Below, piece after piece: positions 45,901 to 56,039 of a stretch of 64,000 bases of DNA. The stretch comes from Incurvaria masculella. Lineage: Eukaryota > Arthropoda > Insecta > Lepidoptera > Incurvariidae. Numbering within the stretch: position 1 is the stretch's first letter; the number at the start of each line of letters is the position of its first letter. A program made the translations under genes and the position numbers. The stretch is from the NCBI GenBank assembly GCA_946894095.1, contig OX335655.1:18476001-18540000 (forward strand), read 5' to 3'. The notes below the pieces were generated by a model. That model did not search any database. It was not told where the DNA came from and saw only the letters and a program-made list of their open reading frames with translations.

Positions 45901-47003
45901 AGTTCCCATGTGGTGTATTAGGCTAATACCATGACAGAACTTGTGGTATTAGCCATCCATGTCCAGTCACATAAAAAAAAAAAAAAAAAAAATACAAGCG
46001 GCTAACAATAAAACTCGAACAATACTTACAAGATGGCAATGATTGTATAATACAAACTATAAAAGCACACGACAGTAATAAAGCTATGCATAGTATCCAA
46101 AAACTGGGCAAAGAGTTTAGAGTTGATTTAAATTTGGATGATTGTACTGAAGATGATAACAAAATTTTAAAGAGCCAAATTAGTGAAATGAAACAAAAAT
46201 GGAAAGAAAAACCATTGCACGGCCAGTTTGTAAGACAAGTTCTTGAAAGCCCAAATATTGACTACAAAAAATCTTTCGCGTGGCTAAAGAAGAAACCTAC
46301 TACACCAAAATTGGAATCACAAATTTTTGCAATTCAAGACCAAGCAGTGCTAACTAAACAACATGAAAGAGACATTTTAAAAAGGAATGTAGATGGGAAA
46401 TGCCGACTGTGTCATGAACATGATGAAACCATTTTGCATATAATTTCAGGGTGCAAAATTCTAGTGCAACCATTATATCTCAAAAGGTATAACAAACTTG
46501 TGAAATATGTCTATTGGTGCCAACGCAAAAAGCACAATTTCGAATGTACCAAATTCTGGTGGAAGTGTCCGTTGCAAAAACCGCATGTAATTGAAAACGA
46601 GACTGCAAAAATTATGTGGGAATTGCCAGTTATTACAGATTATGCACTTCCGAATAATAGACCGGATCTCATTTATACCGACAAAATAAAAAACATGACG
46701 TACCTTATAGACGTAACGGTTCCATCTGATTATAATGTACTAAAAAAAGAAATAGAAAAGCTCTCCAAATATAATGCCCTTAAAATCGAAACACAAAGAC
46801 TTTGGAATACCACCAGCAAAATTATACCAGTGGTCATTGGAAGTACCGGAATTATTTGCAAGACAGCACAAATATACATTGACAGTCTCGAAGCCAACAT
46901 CAAAATTGAAATACTGCAGAGGCAAGCGGCAATCGAAAGTACAATGATTGCAACAAAATGTTTGTGCGGATATTTAGAAGAGATCAATGAAGAGGAAGGA
47001 TGA
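42904..47003 (+). pseudogene. R2/R4/Dong-type retrotransposon protein, copy A, split by a SINE
   Basis: Single-ORF non-LTR retrotransposon polyprotein that would reverse-transcribe its RNA at a nicked target. The first part (42904 to ~45578) encodes a Myb/SANT-like N-terminal segment (RRQWNKAEMCELMFCYFKSR, ~58-77), the RT with WRPIACLP (~533), AWIDYKKAFDSVPH, GIFQGDSLSPFIFC (~665) and the catalytic YMDD (~709-712). A SINE then interrupts. The rest (~45991-47003) holds CRLCHEHDETILHIISGC, a CCHC zinc site, and RPDLIYTDKIKNMTYLIDVT, the PD-(D/E)xK restriction-like endonuclease. Compared with copy B about two codons are lost at the SINE junction. The TAT-to-stop region after insertion shows no other break. 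The start at 42904 is the first ATG; an ATG near 42940 is also possible. Confidence 0.9.
45586..45990 (+). mobile_element. SINE with 5S rRNA-like head, inserted in copy A
   Basis: The head contains GAAGTTAAGCAATGC (5S A-box region) and TCTTGGATGGGTGACC (5S C-box region), the internal control elements of 5S rRNA genes. It then joins the same body as the tRNA-headed SINEs (GGTTCGGATTCCACG, CCGGGTTGGTACCATCGC, CATCCAGTTCAATGTAGCC, CCATCCATGTCCAGTC) and an A-tract of ~20. The 5' end carries an extra inverted copy of its first 18 bp (45586-45603 against 45608-45625). Confidence 0.9.
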
Positions 47004-47117
47004 GAAAGAAATAGACTCTTCTGCTCTTTTTCCTAGGAGGATCCTGGGCGGGAGCAGAAAGCTACCGGCCTAACATCAGAGCCGACGACTCCAATCAAAC
47101 AGGACGAAAAAAATTAT
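47004..47117 (+). other. 3' UTR of copy A with two conserved hairpins
   Basis: Hairpin 1: TTCTGCTC (47019-47026) pairs with GAGCAGAA (47052-47059) around CCTAGGAGGATCCTGGGCGG. Hairpin 2: CGGC (47066-47069) with GCCG (47081-47084). The UTR ends with GACTCCAATC, then AGGACGAAAAAAA. The same architecture occurs after copy B. In R2-type elements the 3' UTR RNA is bound by the RT to start target-primed synthesis; that role here is inferred. Confidence 0.75.
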
Positions 47118-47171
47118 ATAGAGTTATTAAAAAATATAGAGCATAGTGTTGAATTACAAAACAAGAATGAG

Positions 47172-50100
47172 ATGACTCACAATAGTCTGAATAACAGTAA
47201 CAGCGAAAACTTTAACATTGGTTCTGATTTGGATAATGAAATAAATATACGACGAAAGTGGTCAGAAAAGGAAATGTGTGAACTAATATTTTGTTATTTA
47301 AAAACGAGAGAACAAGGGCGTGGCTACATAAAAAGATTATACCAACTATTCAAAGAAAGAAACCCAAACAGCCCAAAATTAGTTAATCATAATGGAAACA
47401 CATTATCAAACCAAGCCCGAAAAATTATTATTTATGGAATGTTACCTACGAATACGATAGAAAAAATTGAAACATTATCTACAGATACGGAGAATATTTT
47501 TGAAATGATTAGAAAAAAATCTGAGCAAGAAAACAGAAACACCGAAGACGTTAATTGTTTAGTCAATGTACAAGATGAACTCGAGATAACTATAAATAAT
47601 AATTATATTTTACATGACTTACCGATTGAAGAATCCTTAAATTTAAGTGAGGTCTTAAGAGAAACCATATTTTCAAACGACGAAAATTTGCCTGATGAAA
47701 TCGAAACCGACCCACTAATCATCCAATTTATAGAAAATGTAAAGACTACTAAAAATATGAAAATAGAAGAAAGATTGTGCTTGCCAAAAGCGAAAATAAA
47801 CAAAAACTACATTAAAATTTTTAATACCATTAACAAATATCTACCGAAAATATTAAAAGAGAATATGCATATATTTCAGATAAATGAAATACTATACGCT
47901 GCTGCAATCACTCTTATTAAATATAATAACCAAACTATTTATACTAAATCTAATGAACATATCAATGATTTACCAATTTGGAAGCAGAGAATACAGAAAA
48001 AAATTGAAATCCTTCGAAAACAATTAGGACAGCTACTAGAAATCAGCAGAGAAACCATAAGTAACAGACTAAAATCTATCAAGAATAAACTCTATGACAA
48101 ATTTAGTATTACATCTAATATTACCCTTGAAAACTGCATCGAAAATCTAAAACAAAAAATCAAAATGTACGCAGGAAGAATAAAGCGATATACAGATGAA
48201 AACCTAACAAAAACTGAAAATAAATTATTTAAAGAAAATGAACATAATTTTTATAGAAAAATATTTGACAAAAATATAATGCCTACTGAAATACCAACTC
48301 AAGATGAAATTGAAATATTTTGGAGTAAAATTCTTAGTAAACCAGTACCAATTAATCGAGAAAATAATTGGCTACAGACCATTGAAGATGAAATAATAAT
48401 TCAGAGAGAATCTACCTTTGAAAAAATTAGTGAGTTGATGTTCCTACAAAGTGTCAAACAAATTAATAATTGGAAAGCACCTGGAATTGATAAATTACAT
48501 AATTACTACCTTAAATATTTTACTGAGGCACATCCTTTTATTTTAAATAGCTTCAACAGAATTCTAAGCAACGAAGAAGATATTGAGTCATGGTTTGTGA
48601 CTGGACTGGTAACATTAATACCGAAAAACACAAATAGCAAAGACCCCAAAAATTGGCGACCAGTTGCATGCTTACCAACCATGTACAAATTACTAACATC
48701 TATCCTGTATGAAGAATTGTATATGCATTGTATGGAAAACAATATTATGGCACCACACCAACGAGGATGCAGAAAACAATCTCGGGGATGCAAAGATCAA
48801 CTGATACTAAATAAAACCATTCTGGAAGATGCCCAACACAATAAAAAAATTCTAAATATGACATGGATAGATTACAGAAAGGCGTATGATTCAGTTCCAC
48901 ATGAATGGATCTTATTCATCTTAAAAATTTACAAATGCCCAGAAAACATAATTAGTCTGATAACTAAATCCATGGAAATGTGGCAAGTACATATGACCGC
49001 TTCAAGTGAAACATGTACAATTAAAACCAAACCAATAAAAATAAAACGAGGCATCTACCAAGGGGATTCCCTTTCTCCGTTCATATTTTGCCTCTGCCTC
49101 AATCCGTTATCATCGATGCTAAACAAATACAACAAAACCGGATACAAACTAAAGAATGGGCGATTATTTAATCATTTAATGTATATGGACGATATAAAAT
49201 TATATGCAAAAAGCAAATACGAAATGACGACACTAATTGATACTGTTGAAATATTTACCAACAACATTGGAATGGAATTTGGACTAGACAAATGCAATGT
49301 ACTCGAATTAAAATGCGGAAAAAGAACTAATTTTGCTGTAGGAGAATGCCACATACTACTAAACGGAAATAAATTCGTATCGTTGGATGATAAAACAAAA
49401 TATAAATATTTAGGAATATGTGAAAATGGAGAAATAAATCACAATGAAATCAAAGAAGAGAAAACAAAATTATACTTAAAAAGGGTAAGAACTATTTTGA
49501 AATCAAAACTTAATGCCAGAAACATAATGAAAGCAATCAACAGCTACGCTTCTCCAGTATTATTATTTACATTTAATATTATTAACTACAATGTCAGTGA
49601 TATAAGAAATATCGATATTAAAACAAGAAAACTACTCAATATCTACCAAGCACATCAACAAATGTCTGATGTGCAACGATTGTATCTCCCAGTTCACGAA
49701 GGGGGCAGAGGACTACTAAATATGGAAGATTTGTATAAACGTCTTACTATTAAATTGGAAGCGTATTTAATAAGTGAACCTGACTGCATTGTAGAGACAA
49801 TAAATGCACATGATAGTGGAAAGGCCATCCATAGCATTAAAAGAGAAGCTGAACAATTTAGAATTAATCTCAACATTTTAGATCCAACTGAAGATAACAA
49901 TAAAATACTTAAAAAGCAAATACTGACAAATAAAGAAAAGTGGAAGAATAAACCCATTCACGGTCAGATTGTCAACAAAATTCTAGTACACACAAATACA
50001 GATTATCAGAAATCGTTTACATGGTTAAAAAAAAATCCGACAACCCCCAAATTGGAATCTCAGATTTTTGCAATACAAGATCAGGCAATTATCACAAAAC

Positions 50101-50756
50101 AATTTGAAAGGGATATACTCAAGCGAGATGTCGACGGTAAATGTCGCCTATGCAGTGAAAGAGACGAAACTGTAATGCACATAATATCAGGATGTAAAAT
50201 TTTGGTACAACCTCTGTATGTTAAAAGGCACAACAATCTTGTTAAATATGTGTACTGGTGCCTGAGGAAAAAACATACATTTGAAGCAACAAAATTTTGG
50301 TGGCATTGTCCACTTAATGAGCCTCATGTTGTTGAAAATGAGTCGAGTAAAATTATCTGGGAACTTCCAGTAACCACCGATTTCGCGATACCCAACAATA
50401 GACCAGATTTGATATACATCAATAAATCAAAAAATAAAACCTACCTGATCGATGTAACAGTACCTTCGGACTACAACATTATGAAAAAAGAAGCAGAAAA
50501 ATTATCGAAATACCATGCACTTAAAATAGTAGTGGAAAGGCTATGGAACACATCTTGCAAAATTATCCCAGTTGTTATTGGCACAACTGGCATAATAAGT
50601 AAAACTGCACAAAATTATATCGACACTTTAGAGGCTGATATAAAGATAGAAATTCTACAAAAACAGGCAGCGATACATACTACGAAAATTATGGCAAAAT
50701 TTATGAGCGGATATTTAGAAGAAATTAACCAAATTGAAGTAAATAATCAAGAATAA
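47172..50756 (+). CDS. R2/R4/Dong-type retrotransposon protein, copy B, unbroken
   Basis: A 1194-residue polyprotein, apparently full length and uninterrupted. N-terminal Myb/SANT-like segment with RRKWSEKEMCELIFCYLKTR (~26-45) and GNTLSNQARKIIIYGMLP, probably DNA-binding. RT motifs: WRPVACLP (~493), TWIDYRKAYDSVPH (~562), GIYQGDSLSPFIFC (~628), YMDD (~670-673). C-terminal zinc site CRLCSERDETVMHIISGC (~991) and PD-(D/E)xK endonuclease RPDLIYINKSKNKTYLIDVT (~1077). This order (single endonuclease after the RT, no APE domain) is that of R2/R4/NeSL-type elements; YMDD and the absence of N-terminal CCHH fingers lean towards R4/Dong. The ATG at 47172 is the first in a frame open since 47037. Most differences from copy A are at third codon positions, so both lineages evolved under protein constraint. 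Confidence 0.93.
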   Translation: MTHNSLNNSNSENFNIGSDLDNEINIRRKWSEKEMCELIFCYLKTREQGRGYIKRLYQLFKERNPNSPKLVNHNGNTLSNQARKIIIYGMLPTNTIEKIETLSTDTENIFEMIRKKSEQENRNTEDVNCLVNVQDELEITINNNYILHDLPIEESLNLSEVLRETIFSNDENLPDEIETDPLIIQFIENVKTTKNMKIEERLCLPKAKINKNYIKIFNTINKYLPKILKENMHIFQINEILYAAAITLIKYNNQTIYTKSNEHINDLPIWKQRIQKKIEILRKQLGQLLEISRETISNRLKSIKNKLYDKFSITSNITLENCIENLKQKIKMYAGRIKRYTDENLTKTENKLFKENEHNFYRKIFDKNIMPTEIPTQDEIEIFWSKILSKPVPINRENNWLQTIEDEIIIQRESTFEKISELMFLQSVKQINNWKAPGIDKLHNYYLKYFTEAHPFILNSFNRILSNEEDIESWFVTGLVTLIPKNTNSKDPKNWRPVACLPTMYKLLTSILYEELYMHCMENNIMAPHQRGCRKQSRGCKDQLILNKTILEDAQHNKKILNMTWIDYRKAYDSVPHEWILFILKIYKCPENIISLITKSMEMWQVHMTASSETCTIKTKPIKIKRGIYQGDSLSPFIFCLCLNPLSSMLNKYNKTGYKLKNGRLFNHLMYMDDIKLYAKSKYEMTTLIDTVEIFTNNIGMEFGLDKCNVLELKCGKRTNFAVGECHILLNGNKFVSLDDKTKYKYLGICENGEINHNEIKEEKTKLYLKRVRTILKSKLNARNIMKAINSYASPVLLFTFNIINYNVSDIRNIDIKTRKLLNIYQAHQQMSDVQRLYLPVHEGGRGLLNMEDLYKRLTIKLEAYLISEPDCIVETINAHDSGKAIHSIKREAEQFRINLNILDPTEDNNKILKKQILTNKEKWKNKPIHGQIVNKILVHTNTDYQKSFTWLKKNPTTPKLESQIFAIQDQAIITKQFERDILKRDVDGKCRLCSERDETVMHIISGCKILVQPLYVKRHNNLVKYVYWCLRKKHTFEATKFWWHCPLNEPHVVENESSKIIWELPVTTDFAIPNNRPDLIYINKSKNKTYLIDVTVPSDYNIMKKEAEKLSKYHALKIVVERLWNTSCKIIPVVIGTTGIISKTAQNYIDTLEADIKIEILQKQAAIHTTKIMAKFMSGYLEEINQIEVNNQE

Positions 50757-50880
50757 TGCAGAACTTCAAAAATAACATATTTGACGCTTATTCCTTTTCC
50801 TGGGAGGAACCTGGGCGGGAATAAGTCGGACTTTCGGCACAACGATGCCGGAGACTCCAACAGATTGGATGAAGAAAAAA
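50757..50880 (+). other. 3' UTR of copy B with two conserved hairpins
   Basis: Hairpin 1: CTTATTCC (50787-50794) with GGAATAAG (50818-50825) around CCTGGGAGGAACCTGGGCGG. Hairpin 2: CGGCA (50835-50839) with TGCCG (50846-50850). It ends GACTCCAACAG, GGATGAAGAAAAAA and then ATAC/ACAT-rich flank. See copy A for the matching layout. Confidence 0.75.
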
Positions 50881-50943
50881 TAATACATACATCATACATA
50901 TTGTGTGTATGTAAATATGTTTTTATTTAATATACATCTAGCC

Positions 50944-51318
50944 CTAAATATTAGCGCTACACTGGCTGAGATAATATGCGTGTAACCTTATTTTAAAAGT
51001 GGGAAGTGATTCGGACTGACGGACAGCGTCGGGTAGCGAGTTCCACAGTCGTACTGCCTGAATTGTGAATGATTTAGAAAAATAGGAACTTTTGTGAGAA
51101 GATATAGTCAGTATGTTTGTATTACTGGACCGTAAAGGGATACCATGGGAGGACAGAAATGTAAAACGGGATGAAAGGTAATCAGGAGCAGACGAGTTGT
51201 AGATGCACGAATATAGTAGGTTGAGGATGTGGGAGTTTCTTCGAAGACGGATAGGGAGCCAATTGAGACGTTTGCGAAAGTTAGAAACATGATCATATTT
51301 GCGTAGTCCAAATATGAT
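50944..51318 (-). pseudogene. LINE RT C-terminal fragment
   Basis: Minus-strand reading gives FRKRLNWLPIRLRRNSHI, LNLLYSCIYNSSAPDYLS, FLSSHGIPLRSSNTNILTIS, FTIQAVRLWNSLPDAVRQ and a stop at 50944-50946 after HAYYLSQCSANI. This is the CR1/Jockey-group C-terminus with the RLWNSLP motif. The polymerase core is absent; it is a 5'-truncated copy downstream of the R4-like element. Confidence 0.8.
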
Positions 51319-52849
51319 TGTTCATAGTTCACTATCATTAAAAGTGTCGCCACAATTGTCATTATCTGTTTTACGAAGAAATACCGAAAATAATTGATAT
51401 AACCTTCCCAGGCGATAATAGAGGTTTGTTACGCTTCAAATTGTTAATAGTTATATTGTTTTTGCATGAATATATACGAACAAACTTACATTTCATATAA
51501 CATTGAGTCGCACACGTAGTCGACGTCACTGTGGACTCGTTGTATCATAATTTCATTATTGCTATGCCGTACATAAGTAAAACATTCGGGTTGTATGCAT
51601 GTTTTTTGTGCAACTTCCTTTTATGAGCACGTAATGCACTATTATTAAGATGGTTATACTAGCCAATGCGAATAGTTTAATTGCGTTAATTTCCTGATCC
51701 CTATGGAATGAGAACATGAAAAAAAAACATGTAGAATTCCAGCTACCGTTCTACCAAAACACAAAGAAAAAAATTACAGAAATTGATATTTTAAGCATGG
51801 AAAAAATTATTGAAGTCAGGTCTCAAATATATTTTTCTTCAAGTTTGCGGCTTATATTGATATTAACTAATATTTATTTTAATATCATTTCAAAGATCTT
51901 AACATTATCTACCCATTCAGCGAAGAACATGTTTAACTTTTCCCAATTTCTTTAACGAAAGGAATTATTTCGAGCTGCTCCAACTAAGCGACTTCGGGCT
52001 CTGGCTTTCTCGTTTTAATCGCAAAAATTGGTCCAAAATGTTTAGGCATGAGGATGCTCTTAAACTCTAAGCGTGAATCAAACGGTGCATCCACAGGGTA
52101 TCGAACCGACACGCTTCGCGGTGGAGAATCACGGTCCAAAACCGCTAGGAAACGCACGCTCTTAAATCAAATCTAATGAATATAATGACTGAAATAAAAC
52201 TTAAATTCGTTTTCACTTTGAAAAGTCTCCACGTAACATGTAAATTTCAAACCAAGTGCTTGGAAATCTCGGCCTAGCAGTTGGAATGTAATTAAAACTT
52301 TGACCAAACATCATAAGTTATTCACGGATTTCGCCATAAATAATTATACTTTTAGCTTAGCAGTAATGCTCGGTGAAGGCTCACGAATAATTAACGAAAA
52401 TACAACATGTTTTGCCGGAAAATATATTAATTTTCTTGAAACTGTTTTAACATAATCAAAACTTTTTGTAGTCATGATAATAGGTCGCAATTTTTACAAA
52501 CAGCATTATCAGATTTAATTATCTATGGATTGGCGCGCAATTCGAAATTCAAATACATTTTATTCGAAAGCCATTTCAAGCGCAGACGCTGTAGACGCGG
52601 CAGACTTATCTACAGTGGAATAAACAAACTGCCATCAAAATGGCAAAATTACTTTGATTAGCTAAAAAAAAATTATAAAAATGTTTGTATTGTGCAATTT
52701 TCATTTTAATCTCCAATTTTATGGGTAAAGTACAATAGTATATTAGTAACTTAAGTTTTCTCTAATTCTCTATGACTTGTAAACGTTAATCCTAATTACG
52801 ATTCATATTGTCACACCGCACAGACAGGATTTTATGTTGGGTTCTAGGA
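51319..52849. other. Unassigned 1.5 kb
   Basis: AT-rich. A weak tRNA-like B-box (GGGTATCGAACCGACAC in plus) lies at about 52096-52115. No gene is seen. Confidence 0.4.
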
Positions 52850-53607
52850 GGGGGCCATTCCGATTTGTTTTCCTGTGGGTCAGCGGGTGGATGTAACTAT
52901 GGTTGAAGCGGCCATGAAAAATTGACCGTATTTTCCATCCCGCTCAGTAAAGCCTTGTTCATTAAGGTGGCCCAACCCGGCGGGCCTAACGCATTCGCGG
53001 GCACGGTACAAAACCGTGCTGTTGCGCTCTGGGACCTTCTCTGTTTCAAAGAATAAGACAGGCTCCGTGATGAGGAAGATGCAACATGTCCACAAAAAAT
53101 ACAATGTGCATAGTGTATGATTTGGTAAGATTTACGAACATTTTAATTTCAAAAGGACTTATAGCTAAAAGTAAACCACGACCGCTGTAGTAAAAAATCG
53201 AAGAAAAACCAAATAGATTATAAATCTTGATTAAATGAGCTATGTCTGATGACTAATATTTTTAAGATGTTCTTACTTTATCATTGCGTAATCCACCTCC
53301 AAAGTTATTGTATAAAACGCGCGAAAAATGCGAACTTTCGGACCTTTTAACTTAGAAACCAAACACAATTTTACAATGCCAATGGTCATCAGACATCTAG
53401 TTCGATCAAATAAAGCTATTTTGAGCAAAATGTTGGATCTCTGACAAGAAATATGGGCGTGATCTTCTTTCCCCTTTTGTATGGGGAGATGAGCGGGATG
53501 GGCTACCTTAAGGGCATAGCACCTAATAATGTGGTGTATTAGGCCAATATCATGAACGTTAGCTGTTTGGTATTAACTAGCCATGTCGAGTTCAATAAAA
53601 AAAACAT
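52850..53607 (+). mobile_element. SINE split by a TTAA MITE
   Basis: The left piece (to 52965) has GAAGCGGCCATGAAAAATTG and TTTTCCATCCCGCTCAG. The right piece (53508-53607) has GGCATAGCACCTAAT, GTGGTGTATTAGGCC and ACTAGCCATGTCGAG followed by A-tract. The SINE contributes the TTAA where the MITE entered. Confidence 0.75.
52966..53507 (+). mobile_element. TTAA MITE family (GGTGGCCCAACCCG ends), copy 3
   Basis: 542 bp, flanked by TTAA at 52962-52965 and 53508-53511, with GGTGGCCCAACCCG at the left and CGGGATGGGCTACC at the right. Collinear with 5663-6204. Nested in a SINE. Confidence 0.88.
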
Positions 53608-53940
53608 GGTATTAAAATTAAATTTAACTACAGTTATGAATCTTTTTTTAACATTAGCTGAGGTTCCCGGCTCCACTTATGTTAATTTCGTTTTGAACAA
53701 TCACCTGAGGAGTCCTGTAAAATGTGCCCTCGGCATCCGACCACCGCTTCGGATCACCCAACCGCGCTATTATTTCGTTTTCGCGTTATTCCCGACTTAT
53801 TTTGATGATGTTGTTTATGTTTTTTGCTTTGGTTATTTATTGGTAAATTTAGCATATCACCTTTCTCAAAAATTTGGCTTTAATTTTTTTCTAATCCGCG
53901 TAGTCGCGTTGAAATAAAAAAAGTAAAACAACTATTCAGC
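53608..53940. other. Unassigned
   Basis: An open stretch at 53552-53917 begins inside the SINE and has no recognised domain, so it is not called a gene. Confidence 0.45.
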
Positions 53941-54246
53941 TTTTTAGGGTTCCGTACCCAAAGGGTGAAAACGGAACCCTATTACTAAGCCTCCGCTGTC
54001 CGTCCGTCCGTCCGTCCGTCCGTCCGTCGGTCACAGGGCTGTATCTCGTGAACCGTAATAGGTAGGCAGCTGAAATTTTCACAGACTGTGTATTTATTGC
54101 TATAACAATAAATAGGTAAGATAAAAAAATAATAAAAATTAAGGGGGGGCCCCATACAAAAAACGTGATTTTTTTGTTTTAAATCTTGTACGATGGTACG
54201 GAACCCTTCGTGTGTGAGTTCGACTCGCACTTGGCCGGTTTTTTTT
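53941..54246 (+). mobile_element. (GTCY)n-containing MITE, copy 8
   Basis: From TTTTTAGGGTTCCGTACCC to CTCGCACTTGGCCGG, with a GTCC tract at 53998-54030. Confidence 0.85.
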
Positions 54247-54594
54247 TGTATAAGTATATATTTAAAATGTTATTAATATAAGCTAAAACAATCCAAACAG
54301 TCCATAAATTGATATAAAACAATGAATAATGTTTTGTTGGGTTCCTATTTCAGTCGAGGCTTGCTGTAATAAAAGGGAGAGGATTTTTCAGGAGAATTCA
54401 GTGTTTTATTGCAGGAGCGATAAAGGATGAGGTCGCGAAGATTGGAAAGGCAAACAAAGGGAACAGATGACAGAAATATCCTCTGGGACGAGATGTTTTT
54501 ATCCCGCTGTGATGTCAAGATTACATTTGGTGCGTGAAGGTGTATCTACGAAAGTAAGTATAGCTATCAAGAAGCCTTGCTAAAATACTGTTAA
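54247..54594. other. Unassigned
   Basis: Nothing recognised. Confidence 0.4.
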
Positions 54595-54750
54595 AAAACG
54601 GTTAAGTTGGACTCGCACACGAAGGGTTCCGTACCATCGTACAAGACTTAACACAAAAAAGGCACGTTTTTTGTATGGGTGCCCCCCTTAATTTTTATTA
54701 TTTTTAAATTTTACCTATTGGCAGACGGACAGCGGAGGTTTAGTAATAGT
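54595..54750 (-). mobile_element. (GTCY)n-containing MITE, copy 9, internally deleted
   Basis: Left end AACGGTTAAGTTGGACTCGC, GGTTCCGTACCATCGTAC and GTATGGGTGCCCCCC are present. After TTTTACCTATT it jumps to CAGACGGACAGCGGAGG, so about 100 bp between are missing. Confidence 0.75.
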
Positions 54751-54870
54751 TGGGACGAAAACCAATCGAAACCATATATTTTTTTTTGCCACGACAGCCG
54801 TGATTGAAACATTGTAATTAATCAGGTTTTGAAAATAACTAATCAAGAAATGTTTTTGGTCTGGACATTC

Positions 54871-54940
54871 GTCAGAAGCAGGATTCGAACCAGCGACCTT
54901 TGGATTACATGTCCACTGCTCTACCGCTGAGCTACCCGAC
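54871..54940 (-). tRNA. tRNA-like sequence (possible pseudo-tRNA)
   Basis: On the minus strand a 70 nt cloverleaf can be drawn. The acceptor is GTCGGGT against TTCTGAC with wobbles, the D-arm is GCTCAGCGGTAGAGC, the anticodon loop is CATGTAA (TGT at the anticodon position but A where U33 is expected), and the T-arm is GCTGGTTCGAATCCTGC with one mismatch. The B-box is perfect. The non-U33 and mismatches argue for a pseudogene or a SINE head rather than a working tRNA-Thr. Confidence 0.45.
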
Positions 54941-55216
54941 AATTACGTCAGGCAACGAATTCCTCGATTATTTTCTAATCGACACAATGCTTCCCCTACC
55001 TATTGTATAGATGTCGTTTGATAACTTCAAAGGAACAAGATAACGTAATGTTGTACTATTTAATACATATATTTATCGAATTGTATGAAAAACTGGGGGG
55101 GGGGGGATGTAGGAAAAATCTATTGGTACTGCCCCTTTGACAAACAATATTCACACACAATAATACCTGGGAACAAATCACGATTATGTTGTGTGTGCGC
55201 GTGAGTTTACTGTTAT
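54941..55216. other. Unassigned, with a poly-G run
   Basis: An unbroken G tract of about 10 lies at 55097-55106. No gene. Confidence 0.4.
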
Positions 55217-55266
55217 AACGATAGTTATGTGGTATTAGTCATCCATGTCAGGTTTCATAAAAAAAA
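55217..55266 (+). mobile_element. SINE 3' end scrap
   Basis: ATAGTTATGTGGTATTAGTC, CATCCATGTCAGGTTTC and A-tract, facing the next SINE tail-to-tail. Confidence 0.65.
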
Positions 55267-55267
55267 C

Positions 55268-55600
55268 CATGTCAGAATATTAGCCTAACACACCACATGG
55301 TAACTAGGTGCCTTGCCAGGACCTTCCTTATATTGTTCGGCTACATTTAACTGGATGGAAAACACGATAATTTTTCATTGCAGCTTCGATCATCATTCAT
55401 TCAATACAAATGCGAGGCGGGATAAATCCTACAACCTAGTAAGTGGGGCCCCCACAGTTTACTTTGAATCCGAACCACGGCCAGCCTCAGCGGTTGGAAA
55501 CGGTCACCCATCTAGAACCCAACCGCGCTCAGAGTTAATTCACCAAGCCTATCGAATCGCAAGGCGTCGAGCCACTGAGCTACCGAGGCTGACAGTGTTC
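55268..55600 (-). mobile_element. SINE with 5S-like head, diverged
   Basis: The minus strand begins with CAGCCTCGGTAGCTCAGTGG, a tRNA-style A-box. About 65 nt later it has TAGATGGGTGACCG, the 5S-type C-box region, then GGCCGTGGTTCGGATTC and the shared body. This mixture of tRNA-like start and 5S-like control element is notable. Confidence 0.75.
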
Positions 55601-55916
55601 GTTTAAAAAAAAAATTTGGTATGACTCTCGTTTTGATTTGCCAAAGTAATCTTACCCTTGTGAGGTTGTGGCGGCGGGGAGTGTTCCGCACATCTCCTTC
55701 CCCCTCCACCCCTACCATTCCCCGCTTGAGGAAGAGAGTCCTTTGATCTTGTCTCCAATATTCGTTTCAGTGTTTTTCCTAATTATATGTTTTTTTTTTC
55801 GAAATCCCTAGCGCTATATTTTGTAACTTTACGTTAACTAACGCTATATTTGTATATTTACACATATTTACGTAATAATGAAATGAAACAATAAAACACT
55901 AAAATATAATAAACTA
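55601..55916. other. Unassigned
   Basis: Nothing recognised. Confidence 0.4.
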
Positions 55917-56039
55917 GCTGCGGTACCCGGCTCCGCTCGGGTCCATGTCCTTTTGGACTGATGTCGAGCTGAATTATTTCCTAGATAAAAAGTAGGTAGC
56001 CCAAAAGGCTGGTCAATAAATATGTTATTTATCTGCTAC
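55917..56039 (-). mobile_element. Helitron-end-like fragment
   Basis: AACTAGCTGCGGTACCCGGC then TCCGCTCGGGTCC; in reverse this is a GC-rich hairpin followed by CTAGT. The block also resembles the core of each satellite unit at 11889-13195. Confidence 0.4.

Noticed and set aside
42904..50756. The two R4-like ORFs as a recent tandem gene duplication
   Set aside because: Silent-site divergence is high throughout, 5' regions differ, and each has its own 3' UTR, so they are separate insertions of different lineages.
53552..53917. 121-codon plus-strand open frame as a host gene
   Set aside because: It begins inside a SINE, has no domain I recognise, and codon usage looks random.
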